This document shows, piece after piece, positions 33,573 through 41,039 of a stretch of DNA of 64,000 bases. The DNA lies in the NCBI GenBank assembly GCA_964440795.1, contig CAYTTQ010000005.1, positions 5,086 through 69,085 on the forward strand. The letters run 5' to 3'. The notes beneath the pieces were generated by a model, which was not told where the DNA came from, did not search any database, and saw only the letters and a program-made list of their open reading frames with translations. A program made the translations under genes and the position numbers. This DNA comes from C00003060 sp964440795. Its GTDB lineage: Bacteria > Desulfobacterota > Desulfobacteria > Desulfobacterales > C00003060. Positions within the stretch are counted from its first letter, which is position 1; each line of letters starts with the position of its first letter.

Positions 33573-33896
33573 CTACCTCCTCCTTTCCCCTTTGACCCAC
33601 GGCTCCAGGCCCGCCCGGACACCGGCATCGACGATGGCGTGCGTGGCCGTAGGGCTGGCCAAGAAAACAAAAACGACGATCAAGAGAATCTTGATGCTGG
33701 TCAGCAAAGAACCCAAAGAAAAGTGATGCAGACCGAACAGGGCCAGAGCGGTCATCGACAACAGCAGACCCAGGGTATCCAGCTTTCCGGCGGGATGAAG
33801 TCTGGAATAAAAGTCCGGGAATCGCAGTATACCGACGGCACCGCCGGTAAAAAAGAACAACCCGGCAAGTAGGAGAAAAATCACGATTACATCCAT
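33573..33896 (-). CDS. mrpG: Mrp antiporter subunit G (MbhC-like)
   Basis: A 107-residue, three-helix protein with the MrpG signature GILRFPDFYSRLHPAGKLDT and a later helix ending ASPTATHAIVDAG. It lies 24 bases after mrpF. Confidence 0.94.
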   Translation of the reverse strand: MDVIVIFLLLAGLFFFTGGAVGILRFPDFYSRLHPAGKLDTLGLLLSMTALALFGLHHFSLGSLLTSIKILLIVVFVFLASPTATHAIVDAGVRAGLEPWVKGERRR

Positions 33897-33920
33897 TTTT
33901 GATCCCTCCGCGGCAAGGAT

Positions 33921-34199
33921 CTACGCCTCATCGTACAATCCTTTGCGTTTCTGGAAATATCTGGAAGCCGCCAATACGGCGATGAAGTTCAACATGGCAT
34001 AAGCGAGTGCAATGTCTACAAACATCTCCACACGGTGATACATATACCCGATCAAAATCAGCAAAACAGTCGTCTTGCTTCCTATGGCGTTGACGCCGAT
34101 CATCCGATCCGCCACTGTGGGACCGAAGACCCCCCTGTAGAGGGACAAGATCATGAGAAAGGCCAGGTATAAGCCGGAAAACAAAAAGAACGTGTCCAT
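33921..34199 (-). CDS. mrpF: Mrp antiporter subunit F (MbhB-like)
   Basis: A 92-residue, three-helix protein with the MrpF signature GPTVADRMIGVNAIGSKTTV and a later VDIALAYAMLNFIAVLA. The start at 34199 directly follows the mrpE stop, which fits the normal length; the frame upstream merely overlaps mrpE. Confidence 0.93.
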   Translation of the reverse strand: MDTFFLFSGLYLAFLMILSLYRGVFGPTVADRMIGVNAIGSKTTVLLILIGYMYHRVEMFVDIALAYAMLNFIAVLAASRYFQKRKGLYDEA

Positions 34200-34200
34200 T

Positions 34201-34776
34201 TCAGACCTCGTTGAACGCCCTAGCCACCCGGGTTTCCATTTCTCCCGGCAGGGGACCCCCGGAGGCGGGATCGATGGCGTGGACCTTAAAGTCTCCGTCA
34301 ACTGACACATAGACGGTAACTGTGCCCGGGGTGAGCGTAATCGAATTGGCAAATGTAACCAGCGCCAAATCCCTTTTGAGGTGACTGCGAAACTTAACAA
34401 TCTTTGGGTCGATGAGTTCCATCATCCGGGGGTGAAATACCAGGTACGTAACATGGAAGCTCGCCTTAAAAACCTGTACCAACAGCCACGAAATGTACCG
34501 TATGAAACGCACCCACTGCGAAAAGCGGCTTTGTTGGGCACGGGGGGAAAAGAGCAGATCCGATGAGAGGTAGGCAACAATGGCACAGGAGATAAGACCC
34601 AAGCTCAAATGAAAGCCATCGAATTTTCCGGACAGAAGTATCCAGACGGCGAACATGATGACGAAGGTAAGTACAAAGGGCTCAAAATTGAGTCGTCTGG
34701 ACGACGACTTCCCGCTTGTGCCGGTTTCTCCGGGAGCCTCCCGACTGATTCTATTTTCCGGATCTGGTCTGTCCAC
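34201..34776 (-). CDS. mrpE: Mrp antiporter subunit E (MbhA-like)
   Basis: A 191-residue protein, first gene of the operon. After a polar N-terminus it has two or three membrane helices (FVLTFVIMFAVWILLSG, LGLISCAIVAYLS) and the MrpE block FANSITLTPGTVTVYVS. The start is GTG at 34776, with GGAGGG about eleven bases upstream. MrpE is thought to be structural in the antiporter and Mbh families. The 5' leader of about 70 bases begins at a sigma-54 promoter. Confidence 0.92.
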   Translation of the reverse strand: MDRPDPENRISREAPGETGTSGKSSSRRLNFEPFVLTFVIMFAVWILLSGKFDGFHLSLGLISCAIVAYLSSDLLFSPRAQQSRFSQWVRFIRYISWLLVQVFKASFHVTYLVFHPRMMELIDPKIVKFRSHLKRDLALVTFANSITLTPGTVTVYVSVDGDFKVHAIDPASGGPLPGEMETRVARAFNEV

Positions 34777-34858
34777 GTTTACCTTATCCCTCCGGTGACG
34801 ACGAATCTAGCAATCAACCGCCCGTAGGCCTTAATAAAGACGGACTATTGGGGGCTTG

Positions 34859-34875
34859 AGCAAGTCATGTGCCAA
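34859..34875 (-). promoter_or_regulatory. Sigma-54 promoter of the Mrp/Mbh-like operon
   Basis: On the minus strand TTGGCACATGACTTGCT fits the consensus TGGCAC-N5-TTGCW, with GG and GC separated by exactly ten bases. The predicted start near 34848 lies about 72 bases before the mrpE start codon. The sigma-54 activator gene at 35199 lies just upstream on the other strand. Confidence 0.85.
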
Positions 34876-35198
34876 GCCCGCGAATCTGCCTTTTGAAGCC
34901 ACAACCTGCTAATATCGCACTTTTAATCATCGGCCGGTCCCCAAAGGACGTCCCACCTATACCGGCATATTTTTGCCTCAATTGATCGCAGCGGGTAAAA
35001 GTTGACATGTTTATGCCGCTTTGATAAAAGGGCCGAGGTTTTTTCGCACCCGGTTGCCCGCTTGAAAACCCGGCGGCGGCAAAGGGGGCGGTCCCGGTTT
35101 CGGGAGCGTTGGTAACGGTTTGGCCGGCCGGCCAAAGGCAGTCGGCCACGCCGAAGAAAGACGGCAAAAAACAACTCAAACGTGGGAGGTAGCGGACC
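34876..35198. other. Intergenic region upstream of the sigma-54 promoter and activator gene
   Basis: About 320 bases with no credible gene. It must hold the activator-binding site for the minus-strand sigma-54 promoter and the promoter of the plus-strand activator gene. I see a TTGGCCGGCCGGCCAAA palindrome near 35120-35136 but no motif clearly repeated at the second sigma-54 promoter. GGGAGG before the activator start is its ribosome site. Confidence 0.4.
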
Positions 35199-36281
35199 AT
35201 GTGCCCTCATAGGGTCGCCCTGCACGACCGGATAGAACCGGATGTTTTCCCAGAGTTTGTCGTGGTCAGCGCGCACATGCGCGCTGTCATGAAAGCGGTT
35301 CAGCAGATCGCCCGCTTTGATGCCAACGTATTGATATACGGGGAGTCGGGAACAGGGAAAGAACTGATGGCACGTATCGTGCACCAAAAGAGTGGGCGCA
35401 ACGACAAACCTTTTGTCCCCGTAAATTGCGGCACGCTTTCGGGAGAATTGTTTGAAAGCAAGCTTTTCGGCCACGAGATGGGCGCCTTTACAGGAGCCAC
35501 CAAACGCACAAAAGGCAGATTTGAACAGGCCCACCGGGGCACGCTTTTTCTCGATGAGGTTTCGGAAATCTCCCTGCCGAACCAGGCAAACTTTCTTCGT
35601 GTGCTGGAAGATGGGTGTTTTCGCAGGATCGGAGGCGAGGCTCCCACACAGGTGGACGTACGGATCATCGCCGCAACAAACAAAAACCTGGTGGAATCGG
35701 TAGAGGCGGGACTCTTCAGGAAGGACCTTTACTATCGGCTACAGGTCATTCCCATCAACCTGTTGCCGTTGAGAAAAAGGAAAGAGGCTATCCCCCACTT
35801 GGCGGCATATTTTACGGAACGCTTTGCCAAAATATACCAGAAAGAAAAGATCACGCTCAGCAACGACGCCGTCGAACACTTGGTGAATTACGACTGGCCC
35901 GGCAACATCCGTCAACTCAAGAACCTGATGGAACGCTTGTCCTTGATGGCCCCAGAGACATGGGTCACGCCGGAGGATTTTCCGGAAGAACTTACGTCGT
36001 CCGTCTCCCAACGGGAAGCGCGGGAGACCTCCTCGGCGGACCAACCGGAAGAAGCCGCCACCGGTTATCCCGTTCCCGGAGGCGTTGAGCCGCTGCGTAC
36101 GGCCCGGCACCGAATTGAAAAAACCTTGATTGTTCGCGCCTTAGAAATAACCAAAGGGAGGCGGGTCGCCGCAGCGGAACTATTGGAAATCAAGCCGCGC
36201 ACGTTGAGACAGAAAATGAGTGATTATAATATTAAGTTTCAACGGAAAAGGGCCACGGACACCGCGGTGAGTGATAGATGA
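35199..36281 (+). CDS. Sigma-54-dependent transcription activator lacking a receiver domain
   Basis: A 360-residue AAA+ activator. The ATPase domain begins within 25 residues of the start, so there is no regulatory N-terminal domain. Motifs are Walker A YGESGTGKE, the sigma-54 contact loop GAFTGATKRTKGRFE, Walker B GTLFLDEVSE and the R-finger region FRKDLYYRLQVIP. A C-terminal Fis-type HTH (AAAELLEIKPRTLRQKMSDY) binds DNA. It lies between two sigma-54 promoters, 340 bases from one and 2.4 kb from the other, and is the obvious candidate to drive both. Such domain-less activators are either constitutive or controlled by a separate protein, as in HrpR/S or PspF. Confidence 0.92.
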   Translation: MCPHRVALHDRIEPDVFPEFVVVSAHMRAVMKAVQQIARFDANVLIYGESGTGKELMARIVHQKSGRNDKPFVPVNCGTLSGELFESKLFGHEMGAFTGATKRTKGRFEQAHRGTLFLDEVSEISLPNQANFLRVLEDGCFRRIGGEAPTQVDVRIIAATNKNLVESVEAGLFRKDLYYRLQVIPINLLPLRKRKEAIPHLAAYFTERFAKIYQKEKITLSNDAVEHLVNYDWPGNIRQLKNLMERLSLMAPETWVTPEDFPEELTSSVSQREARETSSADQPEEAATGYPVPGGVEPLRTARHRIEKTLIVRALEITKGRRVAAAELLEIKPRTLRQKMSDYNIKFQRKRATDTAVSDR

Positions 36282-36423
36282 CGACAAGAAACCTTGTGCG
36301 CATCCGTCTTAAAAAACGACGGCCCATACTCAAACGCGAGGAGCCTCAAAGTCGCTCACCCGGAGGAAAAACGGGAGTTCTCCGACAGGCGGCTGGGCAG
36401 GCAGCGAGTTATTATTGGGACTG

Positions 36424-36882
36424 ATGGCCTCAGCAAAACCAAATGCCAGCCCCAGGCTGCTGCTCGTCGACGACGAGGAAATGTACCTGGAATATCTTTC
36501 CCGACGCCTGATCAATCGGGGCTATGAGGTAACCACATGTCTTTCCGGCGAGGAGGCTCTGGAAAAGGCGGGGCGCCACACCTTTGATGTCATCGTCCTG
36601 GATGTGCTGCTTCCCGGAATCGACGGCATAGAAACCTTGCGGGAAATCAAACGAACAACCCCACTGGCCGAGGTAATCATGCTCACCGGGAACGCCTCCC
36701 TGGAGTCCGGCATTGAGGGAATGAAACTCGGGGCGTATGACTATCTGCGAAAACCCTGTGATACGGCCGATCTGGTAGCTGCGATCAATGACGCATACGG
36801 CAAAAAACGGGCGCAAGAACAGCGCATCGAAGAAACCCTGGAGCGGTATAATGTGCAAGAAAACGGCGGCTCACAGCCTTGA
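36424..36882 (+). CDS. Single-domain response regulator
   Basis: A 152-residue receiver with a short helical tail. LLLVDDEEMY gives the acidic pocket, VIVLDVLLPG the phospho-acceptor Asp (about residue 60), IMLTG the Thr and YLRKPCD the Lys. There is no output domain. The ATG at 36424 lacks a strong ribosome site; a TTG nine bases earlier is an alternative. It follows the sigma-54 activator by 142 bases on the same strand and faces the PAS kinase convergently. It could be the detached receiver for the activator; that is inference from position. Confidence 0.88.
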   Translation: MASAKPNASPRLLLVDDEEMYLEYLSRRLINRGYEVTTCLSGEEALEKAGRHTFDVIVLDVLLPGIDGIETLREIKRTTPLAEVIMLTGNASLESGIEGMKLGAYDYLRKPCDTADLVAAINDAYGKKRAQEQRIEETLERYNVQENGGSQP

Positions 36883-36936
36883 ACAATCATAGCCTTGACC
36901 AATCGTAGTTTTGAACAATCGTAGTTTTGAACAACA
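36879..36936 (+). repeat. 16-base tandem repeat, about 3.5 copies
   Basis: Units begin at 36879, 36895 and 36911 (TTGAACAATCATAGCC, TTGACCAATCGTAGTT, TTGAACAATCGTAGTT), with a partial unit from 36927 (TTGAACAA). The first overlaps the stop codon of the response regulator. It fills the gap between the convergent receiver and kinase genes. Confidence 0.8.
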
Positions 36937-36960
36937 AGACACCTTCATCAGCGTTTCTCG

Positions 36961-38133
36961 TCAGATGGCGGGGAGGGCCACGATAAAGGTCGTCCCCTGA
37001 CCTTCCCGGCTGTCGAACCCGATGGTTCCCCCCAGGTTATTGATAATGTTTTGGCAAATGGACAAGCCTAGGCCGGTTCCTTTTCCGGGAGGTTTCGTCG
37101 TATAAAAAAGGCTAAACACATCAGGCTGTATGGCTTTCGGTATTCCCCCGCCGTTATCTTCAATACGTATTTCAATCTCAGAGTCGACACGTGCCGTCGT
37201 TAACTTAACATAGCCGCCGGTTTCCCGATTTTCCGAAACCGCGTGAATCGCGTTGGTAATCAGATTGACAAACACCTGTTCCGACAGTACTGGATCGGAT
37301 ACGACGGAAAGCGGTGTTTCGGGGAAGTCAAATTCGACCTCGACACTGGCGTGTTTAAGTTCCGATCGCAACAGCTCCACGGTCTCTCGAAGTAGGGCAT
37401 GGACATCCAGTTCAACCTTGGACGGCGCCGAATCCCGCACAAAATCGAGCAGCTTGTGAGTAATGTTTCGGCACCGCTTGGTCTGAGCGTTGATTTTGTG
37501 GACGGTATCCAGCAGCTCTTGACGATCCTCCGGTTTTAGCCCTTCGGTATCGCTGATTATTTCTTCAGCCCACCCGGAAGCCTCATTAATTATCGCCAGT
37601 GGATTGTTGATTTCATGGGCCAGGCCTGAAGCCATGCGACCCATTTCCGCCAAGCGGTCAATTTGCACCAAGTCTTCCTGAAGCTTTTTCCAATGCGTTA
37701 CGTCCTGACAGACACCGATCGTGCCGACTCTATTGTTTTTACGGTTGATCAGTTCCATCAAACAGACATGGCAATCCACCGGCCGCCCGTCTTTATGGCG
37801 AAAGATCACGCCTGCACAACTGGCCTTGCCGTCCTTCTGACACTGCTCCATCAAGGCTTCAAAGGCGTCCGGATCTTGAGCCAAGTCTCGAACCGGTCGG
37901 CCGATAACCTCTTCCATGGTGTACCCCAGGGAGTTTTCCGCCCCCTTGCTGAAGGATACGACCAAACCGGTCACTTCCGTCATGAAAATCATGTCGGTGG
38001 AATTTTGTAAAACGGAATGGAGATATTTCCGGGTCTGGTCCAGCTCTACCTTATAGCTGGCAACCTCTCTGGCAAGCTTTCTTAATTCATCTGGTACCGA
38101 ACTAGTCGATTCCATAGATTCTGCGTAGCTCAA
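36961..38133 (-). CDS. PAS-domain histidine kinase
   Basis: A 390-residue soluble kinase. A coiled coil (about 15-40) leads to one PAS domain (45-155, with FMTEVTGLVVSFSKGAE and RHKDGRPVDCHVC), then a DHp domain with the phospho-His in ASGLAHEINNPLA (His173) and an ATPase domain with NLITNAIHAV, IEDNGGGIP and GKGTGLGLSI. The PAS fold has several Cys residues (98, 106, 121, 124), which could make it redox-sensitive, though no cofactor is evident. It follows the CBS gene by 12 bases behind a sigma-54 promoter. Confidence 0.93.
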   Translation of the reverse strand: MSYAESMESTSSVPDELRKLAREVASYKVELDQTRKYLHSVLQNSTDMIFMTEVTGLVVSFSKGAENSLGYTMEEVIGRPVRDLAQDPDAFEALMEQCQKDGKASCAGVIFRHKDGRPVDCHVCLMELINRKNNRVGTIGVCQDVTHWKKLQEDLVQIDRLAEMGRMASGLAHEINNPLAIINEASGWAEEIISDTEGLKPEDRQELLDTVHKINAQTKRCRNITHKLLDFVRDSAPSKVELDVHALLRETVELLRSELKHASVEVEFDFPETPLSVVSDPVLSEQVFVNLITNAIHAVSENRETGGYVKLTTARVDSEIEIRIEDNGGGIPKAIQPDVFSLFYTTKPPGKGTGLGLSICQNIINNLGGTIGFDSREGQGTTFIVALPAI

Positions 38134-38145
38134 TCTTTGGCCCGA

Positions 38146-38631
38146 TCAGGGGGCCACAGCCTTTGTGGCCTGGAACACCTCTCCAATAAGGGCGTCTTTC
38201 AAGATTATTCCCACCACTGATTGTTCCGCAACCACGGGGAGCCAATCCGTGCCCTGCAAGTGCATCAGATGAACCGCCTCCGTTAAGGTACCGGTTTCGT
38301 GGATTACCCGCGTAACCGGAGACATGACATCCGCGACGGCGTTACCGAAAACAGCCTCACATTCCTCCTGAAACTGGCCCTGCCAGAATATGGGGAGTTC
38401 ATCCGCCGGCTCTCGGGAAGACTCCATGTGACTGAGAAGCGTTTCGGGCGACAACATCCCGAGAATCTCTTCTTTCTGATCGACCACCTCCACCACCAAC
38501 AAAAAAGCGGGCAACCCCTGGTACTTTCTGGTTTTTAAAACCTTGACGGCATGGCCGACCTTTTCTTGGGGGGATATATGCGAAAAGGCTTCCAAAGAAA
38601 GCATTAAATCTTTTATACGCTTTTCCGCCAT
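38146..38631 (-). CDS. CBS-domain pair protein
   Basis: A 161-residue protein with two CBS motifs forming a Bateman module: the first around MLSLEAFSHISPQEKVGHAV and the second around VADVMSPVTRVIHETGTLTE and DWLPVVAEQSVVGII. Such modules sense adenine nucleotides or NADH-type ligands. The ATG at 38631 follows GGGAG by seven bases. It is the first gene behind the sigma-54 promoter at 38691 and precedes the PAS kinase, so it may report cell energy state to that kinase; this is inference. Confidence 0.85.
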   Translation of the reverse strand: MAEKRIKDLMLSLEAFSHISPQEKVGHAVKVLKTRKYQGLPAFLLVVEVVDQKEEILGMLSPETLLSHMESSREPADELPIFWQGQFQEECEAVFGNAVADVMSPVTRVIHETGTLTEAVHLMHLQGTDWLPVVAEQSVVGIILKDALIGEVFQATKAVAP

Positions 38632-38690
38632 ATGGCGTCTCCCGTTACCCAAGCCTGAATGATGGAGGCTCCCTCGCTACAGTGAGGACT

Positions 38691-38708
38691 AAGCAAGCCA
38701 CGTGCCAC
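38691..38708 (-). promoter_or_regulatory. Sigma-54 promoter of the CBS-kinase operon
   Basis: On the minus strand GTGGCACGTGGCTTGCTT matches TGGCAC-N5-TTGCW completely, with ten bases between GG and GC. The predicted start lies about 50 bases before the CBS gene start codon. It shares TGGCACRTGRCTTGCT with the promoter at 34859-34875. Confidence 0.87.
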
Positions 38709-38933
38709 TAAGCTCACAGCCCGCAAAAGAACTTAAGGATTTAACTTTACAGGCACTTCTAAAACATCGCCGCTAAAAAGGGGGGGGTGTACAGAATGGG
38801 CAAAAACCTGCCGCTAGCCACGTAACGAGATCTATGGACGGACGGTGAAGCGAGGGCGTCGATGTGGATCCTCAATGTACGGACGCAAAAAACGCATCAT
38901 GGGAGCGATCGGTGGTATGGCATTTTTCCCTCA
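38709..38933. other. Region between the NuoG-GltD fusion and the sigma-54 promoter
   Basis: About 225 bases without a credible gene. It should hold the enhancer site for the sigma-54 promoter and the 3' end of the upstream operon. A G8 run (38781-38788) is the only striking feature; no clear terminator was found. Confidence 0.3.
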
Positions 38934-41027
38934 TCACGCCGGTTTTGGCGGTTCAGGGGGCTTATTTATCAGAAGCCGCAACCCGCAACGCAGACAGCGA
39001 TTCGCTTCAGACCGAGCGGTCTCTTCGTCAAAAACGGCTTCCACTTCAGGAAATGACGGACGTATTCTTTGATCGATGGGGATGGTCTGCACCTTCGCTC
39101 TGGCCAGCGCCGAAAAGTCGTCAACGGTCCCCAAGCAGCCGTCCGGCGTTTCGATGCGCGCAATGGGCTCAAATATCTCTCCGGTTCCACCCAAGTACTT
39201 GTCAATGTCCACAGCCGCCGCCTGTCCCTGCTTTATCGCTCCCACCACCGTGGCGGGACCGGTTACGGCATCTCCCCCGGCAAAGAGACCGGGCCGCTTA
39301 CAAGACGATGCCCCGCCCCCTTCTGTTCGTATTCGTCCCCGATCATCCGTGTCCGCACAAAGGCTTGCGGGTATTTCCGAACGCTGCCCGATCGCCATAA
39401 TCAAATAGTCGAGTTCCAACCCGAACCGAGACCCTTCCACAGGAATCGGCTTTCGTCGGCCACTGGCATCCGGACTCCCCAATTCCATATGTATACAGTC
39501 GACGTTGATTTTACCGTTCGACTGCGTAACCGCCACCGGTGCGGTAAGATAACGGAAAGCCACACCTTCTTCCTGGGCCGCGCCTATCTCATGGGCAAAT
39601 GCGGGCATTTCTTCACGGGTGCGCCGATACAAAAGGGTCACATTCGTCACCCCGATTCTGAGCAGACTCCGAGACACATCCACCGCTACATTGCCCCCAC
39701 CGACCACGGCAACGGATTGTCCCAATTCAACGTTTTCCCCTAAATTGATCTGATAGAGCACGTCAATGCCGTCGAGCACACGAGGAGAGTCACCGCCGGG
39801 AATATTCATGTGGACACCCTTGGGGGCACCGGGGGCCAAAAAAACCGCATCCGCCCCCTCCTGAAAGAGACGGTCCACCGATTCGATTTTAGTATTCGTT
39901 CTTATGTCGACGCCCAATTCGGTGATGGCTTGAATCTCGCAATCCAACGCCTCATCGGGCAACCGATATGGCGGAATACCCGCTCGCATCATCCCGCCCG
40001 CTTTGGGGCCCATTTCATAGACGACGATGTCGTGTCCTTTTTTTCTTAAAAACCATGCAGCCGTCAACCCGGCCGGACCACTTCCGACAATGGCTACGTG
40101 CTTCCCGGTATCCGGGCTCACGGTTATCTTGTCCTTCCAATCGCCGGAATCCGTCTCGGCCACATATCGCTTCAGATCCTTGATGCAGATGGCCTCATTG
40201 ACTTCACGTCGGCGGCAGACGTCCTCACACGGATGTGGGCACACACATCCCAACGACAAGGGGAACGGCACCTTTTCCCGAATGACATTCAACGCATCTT
40301 GATACCGTTGCCCGGCGATCAGGTTGACATACCGGGGCACATCAATACCGGCGGGACAGGCCACCCGACAAGGCACCAGGGTGTTTTCACGATTTTGGGC
40401 ATCTACCGGCTGTTTTTCCCGCAAAGCCCCGGTCGGACACACTTCCACACATGCCCCACAAAAACGGCACACCGTTTCCCGCAAGGGCCGATCATAACTT
40501 GTAGCCACATAACTTTTAATGCCCCGATTGGCCAGGCCGATGGCGCTGATTCCCCGAATCTCTTTACAAGCCCGATGACAACGTCCACAGAGAATACACA
40601 AATTAAGGTCCCGAATGAACAGGGGGTCATCTTCGTGTACGGGAACCTGCTTTCGTTCGGGAACAAAGCCGGGTAGTACATCTTTAAGACCGATATAATC
40701 GACGACCTTCTTGAACTGGGTTCCTTCGCGCAGCTCGTCTTCGGGACATTCCGTGAGGAGCAACCATATCAGGTCCTGTCGCAGTTGCCTGAGTTTTTCC
40801 GTATCCGTTCTAACGATCATCCCCTCCGTGGCCTGAACGGTGCACGAGGGCGGCAAGCCTCTCATTCCGTCGATTTCCACGACACAGAGCCGACACGCAC
40901 CCAACGGCTCCAAGTCCGGATGGTAACATAAATTGGGAATATAGATGCCTGCACCGAGACATGCCTCCAGGACGGTGGCACCGGCTTCAGCTTGAATATC
41001 TTTGCCGTCTACATTGATGGTAACCAT
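38934..41027 (-). CDS. NuoG-type iron-sulfur domain fused to a GltD-like NAD(P)H flavoprotein
   Basis: A 697-residue protein. Residues 1-78 are a [2Fe-2S] ferredoxin fold (Cys34, Cys45, Cys48, Cys62), followed by the His/Cys region (LTECPEDELREG) and two [4Fe-4S] motifs, CILCGRCHRACKEIRG and CRFCGACVEVCPTGAL, as at the front of NuoG and HydA. From about residue 223 the rest is a full GltD module with CRVACPAGIDVPRYV, CPHPCEDVCRR, the FAD loop VAIVGSGPAGLTAAW and the NAD(P) loop VAVVGGGNVAVDVSR. It lies 12 bases after nuoF. With NuoE and NuoF it would form a soluble complex with two pyridine-nucleotide sites, possibly transhydrogenating or bifurcating. Confidence 0.9.
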   Translation of the reverse strand: MVTINVDGKDIQAEAGATVLEACLGAGIYIPNLCYHPDLEPLGACRLCVVEIDGMRGLPPSCTVQATEGMIVRTDTEKLRQLRQDLIWLLLTECPEDELREGTQFKKVVDYIGLKDVLPGFVPERKQVPVHEDDPLFIRDLNLCILCGRCHRACKEIRGISAIGLANRGIKSYVATSYDRPLRETVCRFCGACVEVCPTGALREKQPVDAQNRENTLVPCRVACPAGIDVPRYVNLIAGQRYQDALNVIREKVPFPLSLGCVCPHPCEDVCRRREVNEAICIKDLKRYVAETDSGDWKDKITVSPDTGKHVAIVGSGPAGLTAAWFLRKKGHDIVVYEMGPKAGGMMRAGIPPYRLPDEALDCEIQAITELGVDIRTNTKIESVDRLFQEGADAVFLAPGAPKGVHMNIPGGDSPRVLDGIDVLYQINLGENVELGQSVAVVGGGNVAVDVSRSLLRIGVTNVTLLYRRTREEMPAFAHEIGAAQEEGVAFRYLTAPVAVTQSNGKINVDCIHMELGSPDASGRRKPIPVEGSRFGLELDYLIMAIGQRSEIPASLCADTDDRGRIRTEGGGASSCKRPGLFAGGDAVTGPATVVGAIKQGQAAAVDIDKYLGGTGEIFEPIARIETPDGCLGTVDDFSALARAKVQTIPIDQRIRPSFPEVEAVFDEETARSEANRCLRCGLRLLINKPPEPPKPA

Positions 41028-41039
41028 TTTTAAATTTCC

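Noticed and set aside
36879..36936. CRISPR array
   Set aside because: The repeats are 16 bases long with no spacers and no cas genes lie nearby; it is a simple tandem repeat.
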